Shown in pieces: positions 44,150-54,265 of a stretch of DNA of 64,000 nt. This DNA is from Homarus americanus (Eukaryota > Arthropoda > Malacostraca > Decapoda > Nephropidae): NCBI RefSeq assembly GCF_018991925.1, contig NW_024738481.1, positions 55,001-119,000 on the forward strand, given 5' to 3'. The stretch's first letter is position 1; each line of letters opens with the position of its first letter. A model generated the notes under the pieces. The model searched no databases. It was not told the DNA's origin and saw only the letters and a list, made by a program, of their open reading frames with translations. The position numbers and the translations under genes were made by a program.

Positions 44150-44349
44150 ACAACTTTCTCAGCACCACCGCCACAATCATTTCACCACCGCCACAATCAT
44201 TTCACAACCACAATCACTTAACCACAATCACTCTACCACTATCAATTCACCACTATAACTTCACCACAACTGCTTCACCACCATCACCACAAACACTTCA
44301 CCACCATCACCAGAATCACTTCACCACCATCACCACAAACACATCACCA
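44150..44349. repeat. CACCACAATCACTTCACCAC minisatellite, first part
   Basis: Imperfect units of 12-20 bp. The array resumes at 44,498-44,690, on the other side of an inserted LINE fragment. Confidence 0.8.
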
Positions 44350-44497
44350 CCATAAGAACATAAGAAAATAAGGAGTCTGCAATAGGCCGGTTGACCTGTG
44401 CATGGCAGGTCCTGTCGAGAGTCCTATTCTGCTCGGATGTTATAAGAACTTTATCTATATCTCCTCTATTGATTCCTTTCACCCACTTAAATACTTC
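44350..44497 (-). mobile_element. 3'-end fragment of the CR1-like LINE, inverted and internally deleted
   Basis: The reverse complement matches 43,410-43,722 of the LINE above, beginning ATAAGAACATAAG (its tail reversed). It lacks about 190 bp corresponding to 43,474-43,660. It sits inside a CACCAC-type minisatellite. Confidence 0.85.
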
Positions 44498-44690
44498 ACC
44501 ACAATCACTTCACCATAACCATTTTGCCACAATCACTTCACCATCACCACAATCACCAAAATCACTTAACCTTCACCAAAATCACTTCGCCACAATCGCT
44601 TCACCACCATCACCACAATCATTTCAACATCACCACAATCTTCATCATCACCAAAATCACTAGACTATCACCACAATCACAATCACTTCA
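44498..44690. repeat. CACCACAATCACTTCACCAC minisatellite, second part
   Basis: Continuation of the array at 44,150-44,349 after the LINE fragment. Confidence 0.8.
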
Positions 44691-45099
44691 ATTGTGTCTT
44701 ATAAAAATTAACCCACATCATAGAAATATTGCCCAGGCGTTTAGTATCTTAACCGCGGCTCATAGGCTAGTTACCGTGGGTGATATAATTATATACACAT
44801 AATGTTTGTAGCCCACATTAATTAAGTATTACGGTCTGTCTGACGGGCTAATACACTATTATAATGTACCGTCCATTTCTAAGTTTTATCATTTTTTTTA
44901 AGTTGTTATTCAGGTTTTAATCACCAGTAATTAGATGTTTATAATAACGTAGATATGAGGATAAATATTGAAAAATACGAGGGTGGAAATCACATTTACT
45001 TTTAATATTTACCAACACAGGTCACACAGAATATCAATAACCTGTCCAATGGCCTCCCTTTTATATAGCCCCCTGGATCCTTCTTGGGACTGAGACACA
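44691..45099. other. No gene seen
   Basis: AT-rich unique DNA. It may include the unrecognised end of the Tc1-type relic that follows. Confidence 0.4.
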
Positions 45100-45815
45100 A
45101 GGTTATATAGGTGGTTGGTTCCTCACAAACTGCTCACACTCGTCCTGGGTGTGTAGGTGGAGTCGGGACCAGTGTTTAGCTTGTCTTCAGGTTCCCACGT
45201 GTTCACTATCTGGGTCCAAATGGTCTCTATAGGGTTGAGGTCTGGGTAGCACTCACAAACAGTCATAGTAATCTCTTAACACAAGCAATGGCCCTATACA
45301 ATATTATTTTTGTGATATTAAATGTTTCAATAAAAATACAACATTATTATTCTATTGGGTAAAGGAAAAGTTGTATTGTTTAAGTGAAATAAATTTATTG
45401 AATATGGACCTGGAGATTTAGATGGCCAGTCCAAAAGGTCAATTTCATTCGACCTTTCCTCTGACCAGCGCTTCATCTCTCGTGCCGTGTGAACAGGGCA
45501 GTTATCAAAGAAGTGAACAAAATTCATCAAACATAATTTGTTAACACTTATATCATGAATTGGCGCCTTCATATAGGTGAAAATGCGCGACTTAGAAAAA
45601 TAAAATAGGCGAGTGTGGAGGCACGGATGGTGGGCAGCCTCCAGCAGCTCGAGGCAAACGTCAGAGATGATGATGGGTATTGGGTAATGTAAACTGTTGT
45701 ACACTGAAGAGGAAAAATAAGAGATAACTGTATTATATACTGATGGAAAAAAGAACAAAATATTGGTATTGAGGGAAAGGTGTTTGTTGATCAAGTAACC
45801 CAAATTAAGGAGCAC
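45100..45815 (-). pseudogene. Tc1-type transposase relic with internal insertion
   Basis: The minus strand encodes FVHFFDNCPVHTAREMKRW and IDLLDWPSKSP (about 45,530-45,410), the region of the second catalytic Asp. After a 160-bp non-coding insert (about 45,247-45,405) it resumes with PDLNPIETIW (45,246-45,217), including the third catalytic Glu. Downstream sequence is frameshifted (HWSRLHLHTQDECEQFVRN in another frame). The first catalytic Asp region is not recognisable. It differs from the 33.7-kb element, which has Asp in the third position. Confidence 0.7.
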
Positions 45816-46048
45816 ATTTCAGTGTTAATAGTATGGAGAGATCTACGTAGTATTAGTTAAGGGCTGCAAATTGGTGCCATCTTTTACTGTAATAATACAA
45901 GACTAATACCATATGTTAGAGTTTGATAAACTTTATATAGGAGCAACTTTTCTAGACTATTACAAATTCTAAATTGCAATTAAAAATATGTATGCTCTTT
46001 TTCACCCGATCTAATGTTGACACTGGTGTATATACTATTCAACAGAGT

Positions 46049-46122
46049 ATGGTGGCTCACTGGCAAGGTACCTGTTGTGGATGATGGAGGCCTCGGGTTC
46101 GACTGCCAGATGGACTAAAGTC
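46049..46122 (+). mobile_element. tRNA-derived SINE-like element
   Basis: The A-box TGGCTCACTGG (46,053-46,063) and B-box GGTTCGACTGC (46,096-46,106, ten of eleven consensus positions) have tRNA-like spacing. The stretch 45,816-46,048 and the following 46,123-46,389 hold no recognisable gene. Confidence 0.55.
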
Positions 46123-46389
46123 GTGTTGAACTGGACGAGGCAGAGACAGGGTTTTGAATGGTTCGTAAGTAAAATATATGTTTTACCAGTGATGTTGGGG
46201 CTGGTGCAATGGGATTAGTCTACTATAGAGAAAGAAGCTGTGGCTCTGCTTATGGCACTGGAAAAGTTTAACATATATCTTTGCAACACCTACCAGAGAA
46301 TTGTAGTTTACAGTGACCAAATTTATTACAGTTCAGAAGTCGAATGAAAAATAAGAATGATAGTCTTAGCAGATGTTGATTAACTCTGC

Positions 46390-49300
46390 AGGGAAGGACT
46401 TGGGATGCTGTGTAGGAGTGAGGGAAGTACTTGGTATATTATGTAAGAGTGAGGGATGGACGTGGTATGTTGTGTAGGAGTGAGGGAATGACTTGGTATG
46501 TTGTGTAGGAGTGAGTGATGGCCTTGCAGTATTGTGTAGGAGTAATGGAAAGACTTGATATGTTGTGCAGGAGTGAGGGAAGGACTTGGTATGTTGTGTA
46601 GGAATGGGGGAAGGACTTGGGATGTTGTGTAGGAGTGAGGGAAGTACTTGGTATGTTATGTAAGAGTGAGGGATGGACTTGGTATGTTGTGTAGGAGTGA
46701 GGGAAGGACTTGGTATGTTCTTTAGGAGTGAGGGATGGACTTGGTATGTTGTGTAGGAGTGAGTGATGGCCTTGCAGTATTGTGTAGGAGTAATGGAAGG
46801 ACTTGCTATGTTGTGCAGGAGTGAGGGAAGGACTTGGTATGTTGTGTAGGAGTGAGGGAAGGACTTAGTATGTTGTGTAGGAGTGAGGGAAGGACTTGGT
46901 ATGTTGTGTAGAAGTGAGTAATGGACTTGTAGTTTTGTGTAGGAGTGAGGTAAGGACTTGTAGTTTTGCGTAGGAGTGAGGGATGGACTTGGTATGTTAT
47001 GTGGGAGTGAGGGAAGGATTTGGTATGTTATGTGGGAGTGAGGGAAGGATTTGGTATGTTATGTGGGAATGAGGGATGGACTTGTAGTTTTGTGTAAGAG
47101 TGATTGATGGACTTGTAGGAGTAAAGGAAGGACTTGGTATGTTGTGTAGGAGTGAGGGAAGGACTTTATATGTTGTTTAGGAGTGAGGGAAGGACTTGGT
47201 ATGTTGTGTAGGAGTGAGGGAAGTACTTGGTATGTTATGTAAGAGTGAGGGATGGACTTGGTATGTTGTGTAGGAGTGAGGGAAGGACTTGGTATGTTGT
47301 GTAGGAGTGAGGGATGGACTTGGAATGTTATGTGGGAGTGAGGGATGGACTTGGTATGTTGTGTGGGAGTGAGGGAAGGACTTGGTATGTTGTGTAGGAG
47401 GAAAATGGGCTGACTTGGCAGGGCAGGCAGGGAGTGGGGGGCTGACTGGTATGTTGTGTAGGAGTGAGGGAAGGATCATAAGTTGTGTAAGAGTGAGGGA
47501 AGGACTTGTAGTATTTTGTAGGAGTGAGGGGAGGACTTGAAGTGTGGTGTAGGAGTATGGGAAGGACTTGTAGTATTGTGTAGGAGTGAGAGAAGGACTT
47601 GTAGTATTGTGTAGGAGTGAGGGAAGGACTTGTAGTATTGTGTAGGAGTAAGGGAAGGATTTGATATGTTGTGCAGGAGTGAGGGAAGGACTTGGTATGT
47701 TGTGTAGGAGTGAGGAAAGGACTTAGTATGTTGTGTGGGAGTGAGGGAAGGACTTGGTATGTTGTGTAGGAGTGAGGGATGGACTTGGTATGTTGTTTAG
47801 AAGTGAGGGAAAGACTTGGTATGTTGTGTAGGAGTGAGGGATGGTCTTGTAGCATTGTGTAGGAGTGACGGAAGGACTTGGTATTTTGTGTAGGAGTGAG
47901 GGATGGACTTGTAGTATTGTGTAGGAGTGAGGGAAGGCCTTGGTATGTTGTGTAGGAGTAAGCGAAGGACTTGGTATGTTGTGTAGGAGTGAGGGAAGGA
48001 CTTGGTATGTTGTTTAGGAGTGAGGGAAAGACTTGGTATGTTGTGTAGGAGTGAAGGAAGGATTTGGTATGTTGTGTAGTAGTGAGGGGTGGACTTGGTA
48101 TGTTGTGTAGGAGTGAGGGAAGAACTTGGTATGTTGTGTAGGAGTGAGGAAAGGACTTGGTATGCTGTGTAGGAGTGAGGGAAGGACTTGGTATATTGTG
48201 TATTAGTGAGGGATGGACTTGGTATGTTTTGTACAAGTGATGGATGGACTTGTAGTATTGTGTAGGAGTGAGGGTGTGGACTTGTAGTATTGTATAGAAA
48301 TGAGGGATGGCCTTGGTATGTTGTGTAAAAGTGTGGGATGGACTTGGTATGTTGTGTAGGAGTGAGGGATGGACTTGTAGTATTGTATAGGAGTGAAGGA
48401 AGGACTTTGTATGTTGTGTAGGAGTGAGGAAACGACTTGGTATGTTGTTTAGGAGTGAGGGATGGACTTGGTATGTTGTGTAGGAGTGAGGGGAGGACTT
48501 GGTATGTTGTTTAGGAGTGAGGGATGGATTTGGTATGTTGTGTAGGAGTGAGGGGAGGACTTGGTATGTTGTGTAGGAGTGAGGGATGGATTTGGTATGT
48601 TGTGTAGGAGTGAGGGATGGCCTTGCAGAAGTGTGTAGGAGTAAGGGAAGGAATTGATATGTTGTGCAGGAGTGAGGGAAGGACTTAGTATGTTGTGTGG
48701 GAGTGAGTGAAGGACTTGATATGTTGTGTAGGAGTGAGGGAAGGACTTGGTATGTTGTGTAGGAGTGAGGGAAGGAGTTCATATGTTGTGTAGGAGTGAG
48801 GGAAGGATTTGGTATGTTGTGTAGGAGTGAGGGATGGACTTGTAGTATTGTGTAGGAGTGAGGGAAGGACTTGATATGTTGTGTAGGAGTGAGGGAAGGA
48901 CTTGGTATGTTGTGTAGGAGTGAGGGAAGGAGTTCGTATGTTGTGTAGGAGTGAGGGAAGGATTTGGTATGTTGTGTAGGAGTGAGGGATGGACTTGCAG
49001 TATTGTGTAGGAGTGAGGGAAGGACTTGTTATGTTGTGTAGGAGTGAGGGAAGGATTTGGTATATTGTGTAGGAGTGAGGGAAGGACTTGGTATGTTGTG
49101 TAGGAGTGAGGGATGGACTTGGTATGTTGTGTAGGAGTGAGGGATGGACTTGGTATGTTGTGTATTAGTGAGGGAAGTACTTGGTATAAGCTAGTAGGCG
49201 TGGAGGGAAGGACTGTATTTCTGAAGGATTTCTGAGGGGCATTCTTGGTATGTTTTGTAGGAGTGAAGGAAGGACTTGTAGTATTGTGTAGGAGTGAGGG

Positions 49301-49650
49301 AAGGACTTGTAGTATTGTGTAGGAGTGAGGGATGGACTTGGTATGTTGTGTAGGCGTGAGGGAAGGACTTGGTATTTTGTGTAAGATTGAGGGAAGGACT
49401 TGGTATGTTTTGTAGGAGTGAGGGAAGGACTTGTAGTATTGTGTAGGAGTGAGGGAAGGACTTGTAGTATTGTGTAGGAGTGAGGGATGGACTTGGTATG
49501 TTGTGTAGGAGCGAGGGAAGGACTTGGTATGTTGTGTAGGAGTGAGGGAAGGACTTGTAGTATTGTGTACGAATGAGGGAAGGACTTTTAGTATTGTGTA
49601 TGAGTGAGGGATGGACTTGGTATGTTGTGTAGGTGTGAGAGAATTTCGTA
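46390..49650. repeat. 3.3-kb array of a 31-bp minisatellite
   Basis: About 105 copies of a 31-bp unit (GGAGTGAGGGAAGGACTTGG then TATGTTGTGTA), with recurring TAGTATTGTG and ATGGACTT variants. Minus-strand frames of 484 and 304 aa (Pro/Ser/Thr/His-rich) are the translated array: 31 bp is not a multiple of three, so the peptide period is 31 residues over three units. A short foreign segment interrupts at about 49,193-49,250. Confidence 0.9.
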
Positions 49651-50559
49651 GCAAATGCTCAATTTCATTCACCAGACTGAAAATAAAACACAAGTGTTTT
49701 ATCTTTGGGGAGGGAGTTTTATAAGGCGCTGAATATATTTGATCGAGAGGTAATTACACTGCTGCTTCAGTAGGTAGGATTATATTTTATATATGTTCCT
49801 GTATGTAAACATTGTCTAGTATGTTATATATATTAATTCATAATAAATCTGTAATAAGTAAAGTAGCTTAACGTTTTGCATTTGTTCGGTAAAATAGTAT
49901 GGTAATTGGCGGCATGGTATCCACATAGTACGGGTCACGGCAAGTGTAGGGAGGTAGACGAGCCTGGCTGGTGATAGTGTGTGGTGCAAGTGTGGTACAA
50001 TTGGTCTGGACTCAGGATATATTTATATGGAGATAAGTGGTGTATACTTTTGTACTTTTCTAGTGTATGGTGAGGCTGAGGTTCGGGTTTGGGTTAATTT
50101 TGGCTGTGGTCATTAGTACTGTACTTAAATTGTTCCTTTACTTGACCTTTGTTTGTGGTCTCTTAACTTTATAATGCTAAGTTATGCATTTCCTGATTCA
50201 TCTTCAACATGATTCCTATAATTTGAGTTAATCTGAGAGTTATCATTGAGAACCTGTTGGAGATAATATAAGAGTCATTATAGTGTTTACCCTGCTTGTT
50301 GTTGTGACCACTCGTGTGACTTGTGACTTGACTAGTGGTAAATTCTTGATAAAGAGGGGTACTGGCATAACAGTATGAAGAAAGAAAGATTTTAATTCTT
50401 ATCGCCCTGCAATATATACAAAAAAAAATATTTTTGGTTAATAAAATTTTAATTTCACAGGTATTAACAGAAAATACTACTCCAGGGAGGATGAGGACCA
50501 TAACTTGGTGTACAGATGACGAGGCAACATCAAGATGGACAAGAGAAACGATCAAGAGG
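49651..50559. other. No gene supported
   Basis: AT-rich unique spacer. A minus-strand 128-aa frame (50,169-50,555) has no recognisable domain. Confidence 0.45.
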
Positions 50560-51440
50560 ACAGTAAAGGATGAACATTCTCTAAATAACTCAGTCTACCA
50601 GACATGACAGGAAGTTGTATTGTATATATGTAAGTGTTGGTTAAATACATCCACATCAATACTAAAACAGATTATAGCAGTGTGTTGAAATCTTATCTAC
50701 TGACTACTGCAGAGATACTGTAGCACTGTAGGAGTGAGGAAAGAACAAGAAATATTATGTAAGAGTGAGGGAAGGACATGTGGTGATGTGGAGGAGTGAG
50801 GAAAGGTTATGCGGTGTTGTGTAGGAGTGAGGGAAGGACTTGAAGTGATGTGTATTAGTGAGGGAAGGACTTGCAGTGTTGCGAAGCCTATACCTTCTAA
50901 TACACTGTTGTAATCTTTTATGTGGATTTCTAGCTAGACAGTCAGGAAGTATTTTGTTCAACTTAATTATTTTGGACTTTAGTTTTATCTTCATTTGCAA
51001 AACAAAATATTTCATTCTTCCTGGCAGTGAAATACAAGATGTTAGTTTAAGATTTTACTGTAAAATTAGGTAATTATTACAGGTTTACAACTTACTTGTA
51101 ACCAATGAGCATTTCCTGTGGACAAACTTTTGAAATTGTAAAAAAACAAAGATTGTATTTGGTGAAAATGTTCTGAGGCAGTATGTCACCCCTTGGGGCT
51201 ATTTGAGGCCCCCAGGGCTTATATGCCGCCGCCACGGACTGTTTGGCTAATTAGGGCTGTGTGATGATCATAGGTGGTTGTATAATGGATTTAAGGACTA
51301 TGTAAGGTTGTCAGGGGTAGTCTGATCCAACTAGAGGCTGTTGGTGACTATATTGTGAATATCAACTTGGAGATGTGTGAGGCTCTTAGAGAGCTACTGT
51401 ACTTGTGACTGAGGGAGTTAATTGATGCTCCTAATGTCTG
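50560..51440. repeat. Segmental duplication, copy 1 (flank + short 31-bp array + spacer)
   Basis: A unique-looking flank (about 50,565-50,715, with GACATGACAGGAAGTTGTAT), a few 31-bp-like units (50,728-50,880) and a spacer (50,890-51,430, with CTTACTTGTAACCAATGAGC and GATGTGTGAGGCTCTTA). All three parts recur in the same order in copy 2. Confidence 0.75.
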
Positions 51441-53835
51441 CGTACAGAAAAAGATGAATATATCCTAAATAAGTCAATCTACCCGACATGACAGGAAGTT
51501 GTATTGTGTATAATATTTACTGTTGGTTCGACAAGTCTTTATAAATGCTAAAATAGATTATAACGGTGTATTGAAAGTTTATCTACTGATTACTGTAGGA
51601 CTGAGGGAAGGACATGCAGTATTGTGTTTTATTGCGGGAAGGACTTCAGTATTGTGTAGGAATGAGGGAAGGACCTGTAGTGTGGTGTAGGACCTAGGGA
51701 AGGACATGTAGTGATGTTCGTAAATGAGGGAAGGACTTGCTGATCTAATGAAGGAGAGGAGGACTTACTGACCTGATAATTAGTGAGAGGGGGACTTACT
51801 GACCTGCTAATTAGTGAGAGGAGGATTTTCTGACCTGCTAATTAGTGAGAGGAGGATTTACTGACCTACTAAGGAGTGAGAGGAGGACTTACTGACCTAC
51901 TACGGAGTGAGAGGAGGAGTGTGGGAAGGACTCACTGTGATGTGTAGGAGTGAGGGAAGGACTCACTGTGATGTGTATCATTGAGGGAAGGACTTCAGTA
52001 TTATGTAGGAATGAGAGAAGGACTTGTAGTGTTGTGTAGGATCTAGGGAAGGACATGTAGTGATTTTCGTAAATGAGGGAAGAACTTGCTGACCTCCTAA
52101 TGAATGAGAGGAGGTCATACCGACCTGCTAATTTGTGAGAGGAGGACTTACTGACCTGCTAATTTGTGAGAGGAGGACTTACTGACCTGCTAATTAGTGA
52201 CAGGAGGATTTACTGACCGACTAAGGAGTGAGAGGAGGACTTACTGACCTGCTAATTAGTGAGAGGAGGATTTACTGACCGACTAAGGAGTGAGAGGAGG
52301 ACTTACTGACCTTCTAATTTGTGAGAGGAGGACTTACTGACCTGCTAATTAGTGACAGGATTATTTACGGACCTACTAAGGAGTGAGAGGAGGATTTGCA
52401 GTGTTTTATAGGAGTGAGGGAAGGACATGGAATGTTGTGTAGGATAAGGGAAGGACTTGCTGTGTGTGGGAGTGAGGGGAGGATGCTATGTGTTGTGTAG
52501 GATTAAGGGAATGGCGAACTGTGTTTTGTAGGAGTGAAGGAAAGACATGCAGCGTTGTGTAGTATGAGGGAAGGACTCACTGTGAGGTGTAGGAGTGAGG
52601 GAAGGACTCACTGTGAGGTGTAGGAGTGAGGGAAGGACTCACTGTGATGTGTAGCAGTGTGTGAAGGACTCGCTGTGATGTGTAGGAGTGAGTGAAGGAC
52701 TCGCTGTGATGTGTAGGAGTGAGGGAAGGACTCGCTGTGATGTGTAGCAGTGTGTGAAGGACTCGCTGTGATGTGTAGGAGTGAGTGAAGGACTCGCTGT
52801 GATGTGTAGGAGTGAGGGAAGGACTCGCTGTGATGTGTAGGAGTGTGGGAAAGACTGACTGTGAGGTGTAGGAGTGAGGGAAGGACTCACTGTGAGGTGT
52901 AGGAGTGAGGGAAGGACTCACTGTGAGGTGTAGGACTGAGTGAAGGACTCTCTGTGATGTGTAGGAGTGAGGGAAGGACTCGCTGTGATGTGTAGGAGTG
53001 TGAGAAAGACTGACTGTGAGGTGTAGGAGTGAGGGAAGGACTCTCTGTGAGGTGTAGGAGTGAGGGAAGGACTCACTGTGAGGTGTAGGAGTGAGGGAAG
53101 GACTCATTGTGAGGTGTAAAGTGAAGGGCTTCTGTCTCTCCAATGAGGGAGACTACTGGTGATGTCGTCATTGCTCTTGTGGTCTGTTCCACCATTGACG
53201 TAGACTATTAGTGGTGACCTTATTGCTGTGGTCCTCCAATGGAATGCCTAAAGTGACTTCAGCTCACTTAAACACTTAAAATGGAGAGAACGTGTCAGAT
53301 AATGTTACAAGGAAGTTGTAATGATTTAACAATAACTGAAAATTACAATAAATTCTTGAACTAGCATCTTTTAATCCAGTGCCAGCGAGAGTAAAATAAG
53401 TTCGTTATACAAGTGGAAATAAAACTGAAGTACAAAAGTCAACAATGTTATGACATTGTTGAAGTTACGATATTTTGTACAGTGGTTTCATCTTCATTTG
53501 TATAACACAAAGTCTTACTCTAGCTGGCACAGCACTGAAACAAAAGATGCCAGTTTAAGAATTTGCCTTCATCATCAGTTTAGTAACTAACTAACTGATA
53601 ATGAAGGTTATTTATTACGTGTTCACAACTTACTTTGTAACCAATGAATTTTTCCTCTGGACAAACTTTTGTAATTGTATTTTGTTTTTGTTTTTCAAAT
53701 GTTGCACATATTAAAAATTAATTACAAGGCAGTGTGTCTTCAAGGGGATAAGTGATGTTTGTGGCAACTTGGGGATGTGTGAGGCTCTTAAGAGCTATCT
53801 GTGTGTCTGAGGAGGCTGATTGATTCTCCCCTAAG
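51441..53835. repeat. Segmental duplication, copy 2, with expanded 31-bp arrays
   Basis: The flank (51,445-51,600) and spacer (about 53,460-53,830) match copy 1 at roughly 75-85 percent by eye. Between them lie two 31-bp subfamilies: GTGAGAGGAGGACTTACTGA (51,740-52,390) and GGAAGGACTCGCTGTGATGT (52,560-53,120). Minus-strand frames to 188 aa here are translated repeat. Confidence 0.75.
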
Positions 53836-54265
53836 ATCTACATGATGCTTCTAGGGCGCTTATAAGTAGCTAGTTGTGTACAGCTGGTTAGGACTATGTG
53901 ATGACACTAAAGGCTGTGTGTCACTGCTAGGGACAGTGATGCTGCCAAGGGCTGGGTGTCGAGGCTTGTCTGAGCTCCCTACTATAGAGATAGGGGAGAC
54001 ACGTCGACCAAGGTACACTGGTAGCCTTGCATGATCCAGGTTGGGTCGCCTTTATGGGACCCTGTGTACACAGGTTGTAGTACCATAAGGGCAACCTAAC
54101 CTAGCAGTAACCTGGTGTCAATCATAACAAATATTTGTATAGTAACTTAATGTGTCGTATAAATGAAAAAAAAAATACTTAATTTGTTTATAATATTCCT
54201 AATAAAACGTTGAAAACAAAAGGGTTCCAAAGGCAAAAATGAAAAGAGCCAATTTTTATACTTAA
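53836..54265. other. No gene seen
   Basis: Mixed sequence between the minisatellites and the satellite. Confidence 0.45.

Noticed and set aside
47328..49693. 484-aa and 304-aa minus-strand frames as a repetitive protein gene
   Set aside because: They follow the 31-bp minisatellite exactly, with no unique N- or C-terminal sequence, promoter or splice evidence.
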